From Cyclina sinensis (lineage: Eukaryota; Mollusca; Bivalvia; Venerida; Veneridae), in assembly GCA_012932295.1 (NCBI GenBank), contig JAAONU010000009.1, positions 11,511,535 through 11,575,534 of the forward strand: a DNA stretch of 64,000 bases, written 5' to 3'. Positions within the stretch are counted from its first letter, which is position 1, and each line of letters begins with the position of its first letter. Below are positions 33,481-43,464 of this stretch, in pieces. Both the position numbers and the translations under genes were made by a program. The notes under the pieces were generated by a model. That model was not told where the DNA came from and searched no databases. It worked only from the letters and a program-made list of their open reading frames with translations.

Positions 33481-34753
33481 TGGAGCCCGCTATAGGTCCG
33501 TCCGTCCGTTCCAGTTTTGTCCGGAGCATAACTCCAAAAGTACTTGAGGGATTTTATTCAAACTTCATATACTGAAAGAGCACATTTGGAGGAGGTGCAG
33601 TGTGAAAGAATAATAACTCTACCTTGCCTACTTTTAGAATTATTCCCCTTTATCAGATTTAATTGAAAAAACTTTGTCCGAAGCATAACTCCAAAAGTGC
33701 TTGAGCGATTTTCTTCAAACTTAATACACTGACATAGAACATTGGTAGGAAGTGCAGTTTGCAAGAACAATAACTCTGCCTATTTTTTATGGGATTTTCT
33801 TCAAACATTATTACATTGAGTGTTTGAAAGAACAACCTTCAGGTAGCTTCTTCCCGGCGGGGGGATTAACCATGTGTAACATGGCTCTTGTTATGTATAA
33901 TTATATTTCCAAATGATGTTTCATTTGAAATCCCTTCACCACTATGTGCTTCCTCTGATGTGTTTGCCTTTGGAAATAGAAAAAAGTCGAGCGTGGCCCC
34001 CGCTTGCGGTGGCTCTTGTTACATTGAGTATTTGAAAGTACAACCTTCAGGTAGCTTCTTCCCAGTGGGGGGATTAACCATGTGTAACATGGCTCTTGTT
34101 TTAAGACCAATATCTTTGATATTCGGTATATAGGATCCTTGCATGGACCTCTACCCATGGGTAGGGTTTTAGGTCACTGGGTCAAGGTAAAGGTCAACAT
34201 AGCTTATGATAGATATTTCTACTTTCTGTCATAGAGCCTTTATTTATTGACTGATATTTTACATATTTATATTTACATTACTTACATATTTTCAATTAAA
34301 ACATGAAATACTGCTTAACTGCAAACCTACAGCCAAAATACTCGGGTGAGTGATCTAGGGCCACGATGGCCCTCTTGTTGAGTACAAAAAATCCCTTTTG
34401 TGTTTTGGGTCAATAGGTCAAAGGTAAAGGTCAGAGGGACCTCCAGAGTGAAAACCGTTTCCACTCAATAACAGGATTACCATTTCACCCAGAGCCTCCA
34501 AACTTCATAGGATGATTGCTTTTACTAAATAGAAGAACCTTATTGTGTTTGGGGTCTGTAGGTCAAAGGTCAAAGTCACTGGGACCTGTAGAGTAAAACT
34601 ATTTTTGCTTAAAAATTTGAGTACCATTACACCCAGAGTCTTCAAACTTACTGCAAACTTATTCAAATTTGCACACATAGAAACCAATAACAATATTTGT
34701 AACATGAGCAATGAGACTCAGGTGAGCGATTTAGGGCCATCATGGCCCTCTTG

Positions 34754-35600
34754 TTTATGATTTACCATTCTCAGTACTCATAATTTGGCAGGAAATTATT
34801 TTGATGGGAAAAACCATACATGTGGTTTCAAACAGAAATCAGCATCATTATTTCCAGATCTTTTTATTCCAGTTTTAATAATGTGTGTAGCAGCATAAAA
34901 ACGTATGAAAGACTCAAACGCACACACACATTAATTATCAAATGAGTTAACTATCAAATGACATCATGCCATATTTTATCCTATGTATGGCATCATGTGC
35001 ATTAGACAAGGGCTAAGTGTTCATTGATTTGAAATTTGCAACATAGTACATGAAGAAAATTTGATATCACCACCATTGCTTTCCCTGTTTAAAAAGTTTG
35101 GTCATTAAAAATCTGCATATGCCGTCGCAAATTAAAAAATTTTCAGACCAGTTAACACTGTATTTTGCCATGTCAAGTTTAAACCTTAACCTTTTTATTG
35201 CTGCTTCCCTTTGCAGATGATCCTGCCAGATGTTTAGACATTTTGAAATCACTTTAAAACATAGCTATGTATCGTTCAAGCACTTACTCTTGTGCCAGAA
35301 TGTGCGAAATTTATGGAAACCTTAGTTTTAAACTTACAATTTTCTTTGTCAAATAGATATGTGAAACACTCAGTTTAAATTAGTTTAATCTTAGTCTTTG
35401 TCGGCAAGGCCGGTGAACATGTGCATTTAAAATAATTTAAAGTAGCGTTTCTGTTAATACCAACTATTACCGGCGACAGCCTCTATATACAAATTAATGC
35501 ACCTCAAGTCAGTAATCGATAGAAGCTTTTGTTAATTGATTTGTGACACGCAGTGTATTCAGAGCACATTATCATGAATAATTAAAGGATAAGTGGCGTT
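34754..35600. other. Unique AT-rich DNA
   Basis: I see no element terminus, array or convincing exon. A (CA)n stretch lies at about 34919-34930. Probably host intron or intergenic sequence to the right of the nested locus. Confidence 0.45.
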
Positions 35601-36323
35601 TCTAAAGTTTGACTTGTCTGATCAAAGGTATGTATGTTTTTCATGTTTTCGAAGGACATTGGGTATGTTTTCTGGGACTATGGGAAGGACAATCGATTTC
35701 TGGGACAGTATGTCAAAGGTCAAGGTCACAGCTACCTAAATGTATAGAATCATTTACACTCTGTAACTCATTAACCATTTGTCATAAAGACTTCAAACTT
35801 CACATGATGATTGATTACATTGAGAAAATGACCCCTGTACACTTAGGATAAGTAGGTCAGATGTCAAGGTCACAATGACCTAAACACTGAAAAGCATTCC
35901 TGCTGTATAACTTGGCAACTACTTCCCATACAGACTTCAAACTTCTTAGGATGATTGCCATCATTGATTACATGACCCCTATACTATTCAGGATAAGTAC
36001 ATAAAAGGTCAAGGTGACAGTCAACTAAACAATCAATATTTCGACACTATAAGTTGATAAACATGCATCACAGCATGAACAACTTCTGACTGACATTTAT
36101 ACAAATTATAAAGCCTAAAATTCAAATATGATAAAGATCTATAAAACTCTAAAATTAAAATTATAAAATGTAAAAAGTCTAAATTTTGTAAATCAAAAAC
36201 AATTCAAAATTTAAAGCAAATCATTTAATTCCAAAGCCTAAGGTTTCCTCCCTTTTATCACAGATACATCATACTTAGGAAAAAAACTTCGGGCATATAA
36301 CGCTCTGCCCAGCAGTGCTCTTG
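35601..36323 (+). mobile_element. Headless tandem element O
   Basis: Three or so degenerate units of about 140 bp (AAAGACTTCAAACTTCACAT, GATGATTG, GGTCAAGGTCACA). The end is GGGCATATAACGCTCTGCCC AGCAG then TGCTCTTG at 36323, with CTG/CCCA/CAG as a weak hairpin. The head was not recognised. Confidence 0.5.
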
Positions 36324-36366
36324 TTCCTATCTTGTAGATGAGTTTAAAACTGGGACATATTGAGTA

Positions 36367-38538
36367 ATTATGTCTCCTCCCTCTTGGGGAGACATATTGT
36401 TTTTGCCCTGTCTGTCAGTCTGTCTGTCACACTTCGTTTCCATTCGATAACTAGAGTACCTTTTGACCTAAAGTCTTCAAACTTCATAAGATGGTTGCCC
36501 TTATTGAGTTACAGAAACCTATAGTTTTGGGGATAATTATATAGTTCAAAGGTCAAGGTCACAGTGACCTTAAATGTGAAAATGATTTCCCCTCAATAAC
36601 TAGAGTTGTATTGGACCTAGTGTCCAGTATGGTTGTCCTTGTTGAGCAGGAAAAACCTATTGACTTTGGGGTCAGCTGATTAAAGGTCAAGGTCATAGTG
36701 ACTTTATATGTAAAATTGGTTTATGCTCAATAATTAGAGTTCTATTTTGATGACTGTCCCTACTGAGTTACAGAAGCCTATTAATTTTGGGGTCAGCCGG
36801 TCAAAGGTCAAGATCACAGTGATCTTTAACTTGAAAATGGTTTCCGCTCAATAACTTGAGTTCTATTTGACCCAGTGTCTTCAAACTTCATAGTATGATT
36901 GTTCTTGTTAAGTACAAGAACCCTTTTGATTTTGGGGACAGCTGATTAAAGGTCAAGGTCATAGTGATCTTATATGTAAAATTATGCTCAATAATTAGAG
37001 TTTTATTATGGCCCCCATTGAAGATGAGGGGGCATATAGTTTCGTAAATGTCGGTCGGTCTGGCGGTCGGTCCGTCGGTAGACACTTGGTTTCCGATCAA
37101 TAACTAGAGAACACTTTGACTTAGGTTCACCAAACTTGGTATGCTGGTTGGTCATCACCAGTAGATGACCCCTATTGATTTTGAGGTCATTAGGTCAAAG
37201 GTCAAGCTCACAGGGACCTTCATCCTAAAAACGGTTTCCGATTAATAACTAGAGAACGCTTTGACCTAGGTTCACCAAACTTGGTATGCTGGTTGGTCAT
37301 CACCAGTAGATGATCCCTATTGATTTTGAGGTAATTAAGTCAAAGGTCAAGCTCACAGGGACCTTCATCCTAAAAACGGTTTCAGATCAATAACTAGAGA
37401 ACGCTTTGACCTAGGTTCACCAAACTTGGAATGCTGGTTGCACATCTCCAGTAGATGACCCGTATTGACTTTGAGATCATTAGCTCAAAGATCAAGATCA
37501 CAATGTCTTTCATCCTAAAACGGTTTCCAATCAATAACTAGAGAACACTTTGACCTAGGTTCAACAAACTTGGAATGCTGGTTGGTCATCACCAGTAAAT
37601 GACCCCTATTGACTTTGAGGTCATTAGGTCAAAGGTTAAAATCACAGAGACTTTCATCCTAAAAACGGTTTCCGATCAATAACTAGAGAACGCTTTGACC
37701 TAAGTTCACCAAACTTGGTATGCTGGTTTGTGATCAGCAGTAGATGACCCCTATTGATTTTGAGGTCATTAGGTTAAAGGTCAAGATCACAGGGACCTTC
37801 ATCCTATAAACGGTTTCCGATCAATAACTAAAGAAGGCTTTGACCAAGGTTCACCAAACTTGGTATGCTGGTTGGTCATCACCAGTAGATGACCCGTATT
37901 GACTTTGAGATCATTAGGTCAAAGGTCAAGATCCCAGAGACTTTCATCCTAAAAACGGTTTCCGATCAGTAACTAGAGAACGCTTTGACCTATTTTCACC
38001 AAACTTGGTATGCTGGTTGGTCATCACCAGTAGATGACTTTGAGGTCATTAGGTCAAAGGTCAAGCTCACAGGGACCTTCATCCTAAAAGCGGTTTCCTA
38101 TCAATAACTAGAGATCGCTTTGACCTAGCTTCACCAAACTTGGTATGCTGGTTGGACATCACCAGTAGATGACCCCTATTGATTTTGAGGTCATTTGGTC
38201 AAAGGTCAAGGCCACAGGGACCTTGATCCTAAAAACAGTTTCTGATCAATAACTTGAGAACGCTTTGGCCCAACCACAAGCAATTAGGTGCTGCTGGGGG
38301 GCATGTATGTTTTACAAACATTTCTTGTTTAACCTAGGGTCTTCAAACTTCATAAGAAGCCTATTGTTTTGGGGGTCTGTATGTCAAAGGCCAAGGTCAC
38401 ATTGACTTAAATGTAAAAAAATTCTCTGACCAATACCTCGAGTGCCATTTCAGCCAGACTGTTGAACTTTTTATGCTATTATGAGAGAACAATAGAGTTC
38501 ATTCTGTAACAGTAGAATAAGGGGCCAATGGCCCTCTA
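36367..38538 (+). mobile_element. Family E element split by a D element
   Basis: Head ATGTCTCCTCCCTCTTGGGG then AGACATATTG, and GTCAGTCTGTCTGTC. Core units have CGATAACTAGAGTACC, AAAGTCTTCAAACTTCATA and GGTCAAGGTCACAG. D is inserted at 37006/38328 (TTTTATT / TTAACCTAGGGTC; intact units read TTCTATTTGACCC). The end at 38521-38538 is GGGGCCAATGGCCC then TCTA, resembling the A/M-type tail hairpin. Confidence 0.7.
37007..38327 (+). mobile_element. Family D element (ATGGCCCCC ends), complete
   Basis: Head ATGGCCCCCATTGAAGATGA then GGGGGCATATAG, and GGTCGGTCTGGCGGTCGGTC. Eight units of about 145 bp carry CGGTTTCCGATCAATAACTA, TTCACCAAACTTGGTATGCT and a direct repeat AGGTCAAAGGTCA. The tail is GGTGCTGCTGGGGGGCATGT, hairpin ATGTTT/TAC/AAACAT and TTCTTG. 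Confidence 0.85.
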
Positions 38539-38565
38539 TTAAACAAAAGAAAATAACAAAAGAAA

Positions 38566-38861
38566 AGGCGCCTTATACAGTTTTGGCCAGGAGTCTGTCT
38601 GTCTGTCTGTTCTGTAAAATTTTGTCCTTGCTTCATCTCCAAAGCCACTTGAGGGATTTCATTGAAACCTAACAGGAGTGTTTGTCACCAAGCCTAGTTG
38701 TGCATATCATCAGGAGATTCTGCTTGATTTATTTTTGGCAGAGTTAATAAAGTCTTGTCCACACTTCATCTCCAAAACTGCTTGGAGTATTTCATTGAAA
38801 CTTCACAGGAATGTTTGTCACCAAGCCTAGTTGTGTATATTGTCAGGAGTTTCTGCTTCGA
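38566..38861 (+). repeat. Two-unit array P
   Basis: Two units with CTTCATCTCCAAA(G/A)C, GAGTGTTTGTCACCAAGCCT and AGTTGTG, preceded by GTCTGTCTGTCTGTTC. It is truncated on the right by D2. No full head or tail seen. Confidence 0.55.
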
Positions 38862-40450
38862 AGATGAGGGGGCATAAAGTTTTGCAAATGTCGGTCGGTC
38901 GTTCCATCGGTAGACACTTCGTTTCCGATCAATAACTAGAGAACACTTTGACCTAGGTTCACCAAACTTGGTATGCTGGTTGGTCATCACCAGTAGATGA
39001 CCCCTATTGATTTTGAAGTCATTAGGTCAAAGGTCAAGCTCACAGGGACCTTGTTCCTAAAAACGGTTTCCGATCAATAACTAGAGAACTCTTTGACCTA
39101 GGTTCACCAAACTTGGTATGCTGGTTGGTCATCACCAGCAGATGACCCCTATTGATTTTGAGGGCATTAGGTCAAAGGTCAAGCTCACAGGGACCTTCAT
39201 CCTAAAAACGGTTTCCAATCAATAACTAGAGAACACTTTGACCTAGGTTCAACAAACTTGGTATACTGGTTGGTCATCACCAGTAGATGACGCCTATTGA
39301 CTTTGAGGTCATTAGGTCAAAGGTCAAGATCACAGAGACTTTCATCCTTAAAACGGTTTCCGATCAATTACTAGAGAATGCTTTGACCTAGGTTCACCAA
39401 ACTTGGTATGCTGGTTGGTCATCACCAGTAGATGACCCCTATTGACTTTGAGGTCATCAGGTCAAAGGTCAAGATTACAGAGACTTTCATCCTAAAAACA
39501 GATTCCGATCAATAACTAGAGGACGCTTTGACCTAGGATAACCAAACTTGGTATGCTGGTTGGTCATCACCAGTAGATGACCCCTATTGACTTTGATTTT
39601 ATTAGGTCAAAGGTCTAGATCACAGAGACTTTCATCCTAAAAACGGTTTACGATCAATAACTAGAGAACGCTTTGACCTAGGTTCACCAAACTTGGTATC
39701 CTGGTTAGTCATCACCAGTAGATGACCCCTATTGACTTTGAGGTCACTGGGACAAAGGTCAAGATCACAGAGACTTTCATCCTAAAAACGGTTTCCGATC
39801 AATAACAAGAGAACGCTTTGACCTAGGTTCACCAAACTTGGTATCCTGGTTAGTCATCACCAGTAGATGACTTTAAGGTCATTAGGTCAAAGGTCTAGAT
39901 CACAGAGACTTTCAACCTAAAAACGGTTTCCGATCAATTACTAGAGAACACTTTGACCTAGGTTCACCAAACTTGGTATGCTGGTTGGTCATCACCAGTA
40001 GATGACCCCTTTTGATTTTGAGGGCATTAGGTCAAAGGTCAAGCTCACAGGTACGTTGATCTTAAAAACGGTTTCCGATCAATAACAAGAGAATGCTTTA
40101 TCCTAGGTTCACCAAACTTGGTATGCTGGTTGGTCATCACCAGTAGATGACCCCTATTGATTTTGAGGTCATTAGGTCAAAGGTCAAGCTCACAGGGACC
40201 TTGATCTTAAAAACGGTTTCCGATCAATAACTAGAGAACGCTTTGACCTAGGTTCACCAAACTTGGTATGCTGGTTGGTCATCACCAGTAGATGACCCCT
40301 ATTGACTTTGAGGTGATTAGGTCAAAGGTCAAGCTCACAGGGACCTTGATCCTAAAAAGGGTTTCCGATCAATAACTAGAGAATGCTTTTGCCCAACCAC
40401 AAGCAATTAGGTGCTGTTGGGGGACATGTATGTTTTACAAACATTTCTTG
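38862..40450 (+). mobile_element. Family D element, head partly lost
   Basis: It begins inside the head hairpin (GAAGATGAGGGGGCATAAAG), then GGTCGGTCGTTCC, about ten units of about 145 bp as in D1, and the tail GGTGCTGTTGGGGGACATGT, hairpin and TTCTTG. The missing left hairpin arm and the junction with array P suggest recombination or deletion at 38861. Confidence 0.8.
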
Positions 40451-40483
40451 TATTGCTTTAAACTCTGCTGCTACATTAAAGTT

Positions 40484-41245
40484 TTTTATTATATACCTAT
40501 AAAATTTCTTTCTAAAATACACACAAATCTAGAAGCGCAAATACGCTTCGACGGATAGAAAAATCCGTATTATGTTAGTGTCGAATACGGTACCATATAT
40601 GGAAGTGCCGGACTATTTTTCTTGGTTGGCTCCCAGCCTTGTTGTGCGTGACGTAGTATTTGGAAGCGGGAACCGATACTACAGGCACCTTGCGGGGAAT
40701 CCGTATCTATTTTTAGTAACGAAATCCCCCCCGTCAAAAAATATAAACAAACATAATTGAAAGTGTTTTATTGAATACTATTACAATTCTTTAACATAAA
40801 AATCCATAAATTGTACCCTTCAAACAAAATCTTATGAATACACACAAATAACGTCCTATTTAAAAGAGAATCGTCGTGATTTCAACTACGTCGTCTGCAA
40901 CTGTTAACATGTATACAGTAGGTCATATGTATACAATATCTGTTTCTGTCTAAAATGTCCGACGATTTGTTTGATACAATCCAACTGAAGAATTAATTTA
41001 TTCACTGCAAAATAATGTTTATCCTTCCCACATTTGTTGACACTGAAATATTGATGTGTGTTCCCGATTGTAGCGGCCATTTTAAATGATTTTAATGCGT
41101 GGCTTCTTTCTACAAATTTGATGTATTCATCCGCCATTCATAATTTTATTTTTCAGTAATATGTTTGTTGTGAAATAAAAGTTCAGTAAATTGAATCATT
41201 TTGTCTTATTATTTATTGTCTAAAATTTATAGGTATATAATAAAA
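40484..41245. mobile_element. 762-bp unit with perfect 20-bp TIRs
   Basis: TTTTATTATATACCTATAAA at 40484-40503 is repeated perfectly in inverted orientation at 41226-41245. The interior has CpG-containing hairpins (GAAGCG...CGCTTC, ACGGATAGAAAAATCCGT) near 40530. A minus-strand open frame of 77 codons (41137-40904, starting MADEYIKFVERSHALK) is present but not recognised. Likely a non-autonomous DNA transposon; target duplication not verified. Confidence 0.6.
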
Positions 41246-41250
41246 GGAAA

Positions 41251-41402
41251 ATTATGTTGTAGTAGCTGTCTGAGACCTTGTATTTTGCAACTCGCAGCGT
41301 GGGAAAATCAATATCTCGCTCGACCTTCGGTCTCGCGAGATATCGATTTCCTCACGTGCTCGTAGCAAAATACAAGGTCACAGACAGCTACTACAACATA
41401 AT
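41251..41402. repeat. Long foldback (about 74-bp arms, 4-nt loop)
   Basis: The left half (ATTATGTTGTAGTAGCTGTC, TGAGACCTTGTATTTTGC) and right half are near-perfect inverted copies. The centre GATATCTCGC-like arms close on TTCG. A DNA or RNA hairpin of this length would be very stable. It starts 6 bp from the right TIR of the 762-bp unit. Non-coding. Confidence 0.85.
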
Positions 41403-41484
41403 ATTCCCTATCTATTTTACTTTGCATACCTGTAATAAAACGGTACAAATCATTGAATTTTGTTAAAACTGGCCATAATTTTGT

Positions 41485-42578
41485 TATTATGTCTCCCCCC
41501 AAAAATTGGGGAGACATATTGTTTTTCCCCCGGTTGTCCGTCCGTCTGTCCGTCCGTCCATCTGTCTGTCCGTCACAAAATTGTGTCCGCTCTGTATCTT
41601 CCAAAGCCCTTGAAGGATTTTTATGAAACTTGGGTCAGATGTTCACCTCATCAAGGTGACATGCAGAACCCACTTTGCGGGTGTGGTGTCTCAAGGTCAA
41701 GGTCACACTTGGAGGTTAAATGTCAGATGCCACAAAATCGTGTCCGCTCTGTATCTTCAAAAGCCCTTGAAGGATTTTTATGAAACTTGGGTCAGATGTT
41801 CACCTCATCAAGGCGACGTGCAGAACCCACTTTGCCGGTGTGGTGACTCAAGGTCAAGGTCACACTTGGAGGTTAAATGTCAAATGCCACAAAATCGTGT
41901 CCGCTCTGTATCTTCAAAAGCCCTTGAAGGATTTTTATGAAACTTGGGTCAGATGTTCACCTCATCAAGGCGACATGCAGAACCCACTTTGCGGGTGTGG
42001 TGTCTCAAGGTCAAGGTCACACTTGGAGGTTAAATGTCCCGCTCTGTATCTTCCAAAGCCCTTGAAGGATTTTTATGAAACTAGGGTCAGATGTTCACCT
42101 CATCAAGGCGAAGTGCAGAACCCACTTTGCATGTGTGGTGTCTCAAGGTCAATGTCACATTTGGAGGTTAAATGTCAAATGCCACAAAATCGTGTCCGCT
42201 CTATATCTTCCAAACCCCTTGAAGGATTTTTATGAAACTTGGGTCAGATGTTCACCTCATCAAGGCGACGTGCAAAACCCACTTTGTTGGAGTGGTGTCT
42301 CAAGGTCAAGGTCACACTTGGAGGTTAAATGTCAAATGCCACAAAATTGTGTCCGCTCTGTATCATCAAAAGCCCTTGAAGGATTTTTATGAAACTTGGG
42401 TCAGATGTTCACCTCATCAAGGCGACGTGCAGAACCCACTTTGCGGGTGTGGTGTCTCAAGGTCAAGGTCACACTTGGAGGTTAAATGTCAAATTTTACA
42501 ATCATCTGACTCAATACTACCTGCAGCAACTGGCTGGGGGGAGACATATGTTTTGTTCAATCAAAAACCCATTTCTAG
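41485..42578 (+). mobile_element. Family E element with six 157-bp units
   Basis: Head ATGTCTCCCCCCAAAAATTG then GGGGAGACAT at 41489-41516, and GTCCGTCCGTCTGTCCGTCC. Units begin near CAAAATCGTGTCCGCTCTGT with GATGTTCACCTCATCAAGG and TCAAGGTCAAGGTCACACTT. Matching points at 41623, 41780, 42075, 42232 and 42389 give a 157-bp period, with one unit shortened by 19 bp. Tail GGGGGGAGACATATG, hairpin TTTTG/TTCAAT/CAAAA and TTCTAG. The open frames here are artefacts of the repeat. Confidence 0.85.
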
Positions 42579-43464
42579 TTTATGGTTGGATTTGAATCAT
42601 ACTTAGACAAAACAACACTTATGGCAAAGCCGATAAGATAAATTATTCAAGTTTGACCTTAACCTTAATTCCCATGACCATCAAGGTCAAATAATTAAAT
42701 TTTGCTGAAATTGTCATAACTTTGTTGTTTATGGTTGGTTTTGATTCATACTTGGACAAAACAACAATTATGACAAAACCAACATATTGAATAACTCAGG
42801 TATGACCATAACCTAAAAATGACCTTGACCATCAAGGTCAGATGATTGAATTTTGCTTAAATTGTCATACCTTTTTCATTTATTAATGGATTTGATTCAT
42901 ACTTGGACAAAACAATACTTTTGACAAACCCGACATTTCGATTCAAGTTTGACCTTGACCGAAAGAATGACCTTGACTAGCAAGATCAAATTATTGAATT
43001 TTGCTAAGATTGGTCATAACTATGTAATTTATGGTTACACTTGATTCATACTTGGACAAAACAACACTTTTGACGAAACTTACATGTTGAATAATTCAGG
43101 TATGACCTTTACCCTAAAATGACCGTGGTCCCATTATTGTATTTTGCTTAAATTGTCATAACTGTTGTTTTTTTAAGGATTTGATTTATACTTTGATAAA
43201 ACAACAAAACCGACATTTTTATTTATTATTAGTATAACCTTGACCTTTAGATGACCTTGACATTTAAGGTCAAGTTATTGAATTTTGCTTAAAATAGCCA
43301 AATTTTTGTTATTTATGGTTTGATTTGATTTATACTGGGACAAAACAACACTTGTAGCAAAACTGACACATTGAATCACTCAACTATGACCTTGACCTTC
43401 AAATGACCCTGACCATCAAGGACAAATTATTGAATTTTGCTAATATTGGCCATAACGTCATTTT

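Larger units (their letters stand above)
32638..33494. other. Segment between the right TIR and the resumed C element
   Basis: 857 bp of unknown origin holding a tRNA-SINE-like piece and a cluster of GTCACAG motifs. It ends at GCTATAG before GGTCCGTCCGTCCG, where C3 resumes. No exon recognised. Confidence 0.4.
19628..33890 (+). mobile_element. Family C element inside B2, split by A3 and by the TIR element
   Basis: Head 1 TATCCCCCCGCCAAAGGCGG starts at 19630. B reads GGCCATAACTTTGT on the left and TTATGTATAATTATATTTCC on the right (33891), exactly as in the uninterrupted B at 63766-63790. C text covers 19628-20314, 23471-23764 (including spacer and head 2 at about 23704) and 33495-33890 (two units and the tail CCATGTGTAACATGGCTCTTG). 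The 9.7-kb block 23765-33494 sits within the GTCC stretch of head 2. Confidence 0.85.
17531..34018 (+). mobile_element. Family B element inside C2, split by M and C3
   Basis: The best preserved B head: AGCTCGACTTTTTTT then GAAA and the inverted A-run with ATCGAG at 17533-17566, followed by GTTGTTGCCGTTGCCG and CCCGTCCG. Core 17600-18423 and 19227-19627. Tail 33891-34018: TTCATTTGAAATCCC, AAAAAGTCGAGCGTGG (inverted head arm GTCGAGC), a GC hairpin and GGTGGCTCTTG. The same tail order is seen uninterrupted at 63780-63902. Confidence 0.8.
16073..34098 (+). mobile_element. Family C element inside A2, split by a B element
   Basis: Head 1 at 16075 has an extra C and one mismatch (GCCAAAGGTGG). The array runs to spacer 17100-17158, head 2 at about 17162 and two units ending TTCTTCAAACA at 17527. 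The tail resumes at 34019 with TTACATTGAGTATTTGAAAG and ends CCATGTGTAACATGGCTCTTG at 34098. Intact C copies read CAAACATTATTACATTGAG here, so the seam is recovered. Then A2 resumes. Confidence 0.8.
12714..34377 (+). mobile_element. Family A element inside E, itself split by two C elements
   Basis: The head AGCTCACCTGAGGCATTGGCTCA at 12716 is a subfamily variant. The array runs to 13508, 14875-16072 and resumes at 34099 with AGACCAATATCTTTGATATTC, CCCATGGGTAGGGTTTTAGG, and the tail GGTGAGTGATCTAGGGCC...CCCTCTTG at 34377. A3 and A1 keep the same order (CATAGAGCCTTCATTTATAG then ACCAATATC) without interruption, which supports one split element. Confidence 0.75.
12553..34753 (+). mobile_element. 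Family E head with A-type tail, outer host of the nested locus
   Basis: Left part 12553-12713 has ATGTCTCC...GGAGACAT, a GTCTGTCTGTC stretch and E core ending GGTATTGCCCTAA. Right part 34378-34753 resumes TTGAGTAC...GGTCAATAGGTCAAAGGT and ends with the A arm CTCAGGTGAGCG, hairpin and CTTG. The undisturbed E copy at 36490 reads GCCCTTATTGAGTTAC, so the two parts meet at a single seam. About 21.7 kb of later insertions lie between. The E head with an A-type end suggests module exchange. Confidence 0.65.

Noticed and set aside
33888..34133. Open frame across the B tail and C tail
   Set aside because: It spans the seam of two nested elements and repeats known tail sequence.
36888..39000. Open frames in the D and E arrays
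   Set aside because: They follow array units and contain no recognisable domain; bounded by element hairpins.
40904..41137. Minus-strand 77-codon frame (MADEYIKF...) as a host gene
   Set aside because: It starts with a reasonable ATG but has no recognised domain or splice site and lies wholly inside a TIR-bounded unit, so I did not call a gene.
41460..42606. Chain of overlapping open frames with repeated MKLGSDVHLIK text
   Set aside because: They follow the 157-bp tandem units of an E element. The period is not a multiple of three, so frames shift at each unit, and the same DNA has hairpin ends of a non-coding element.
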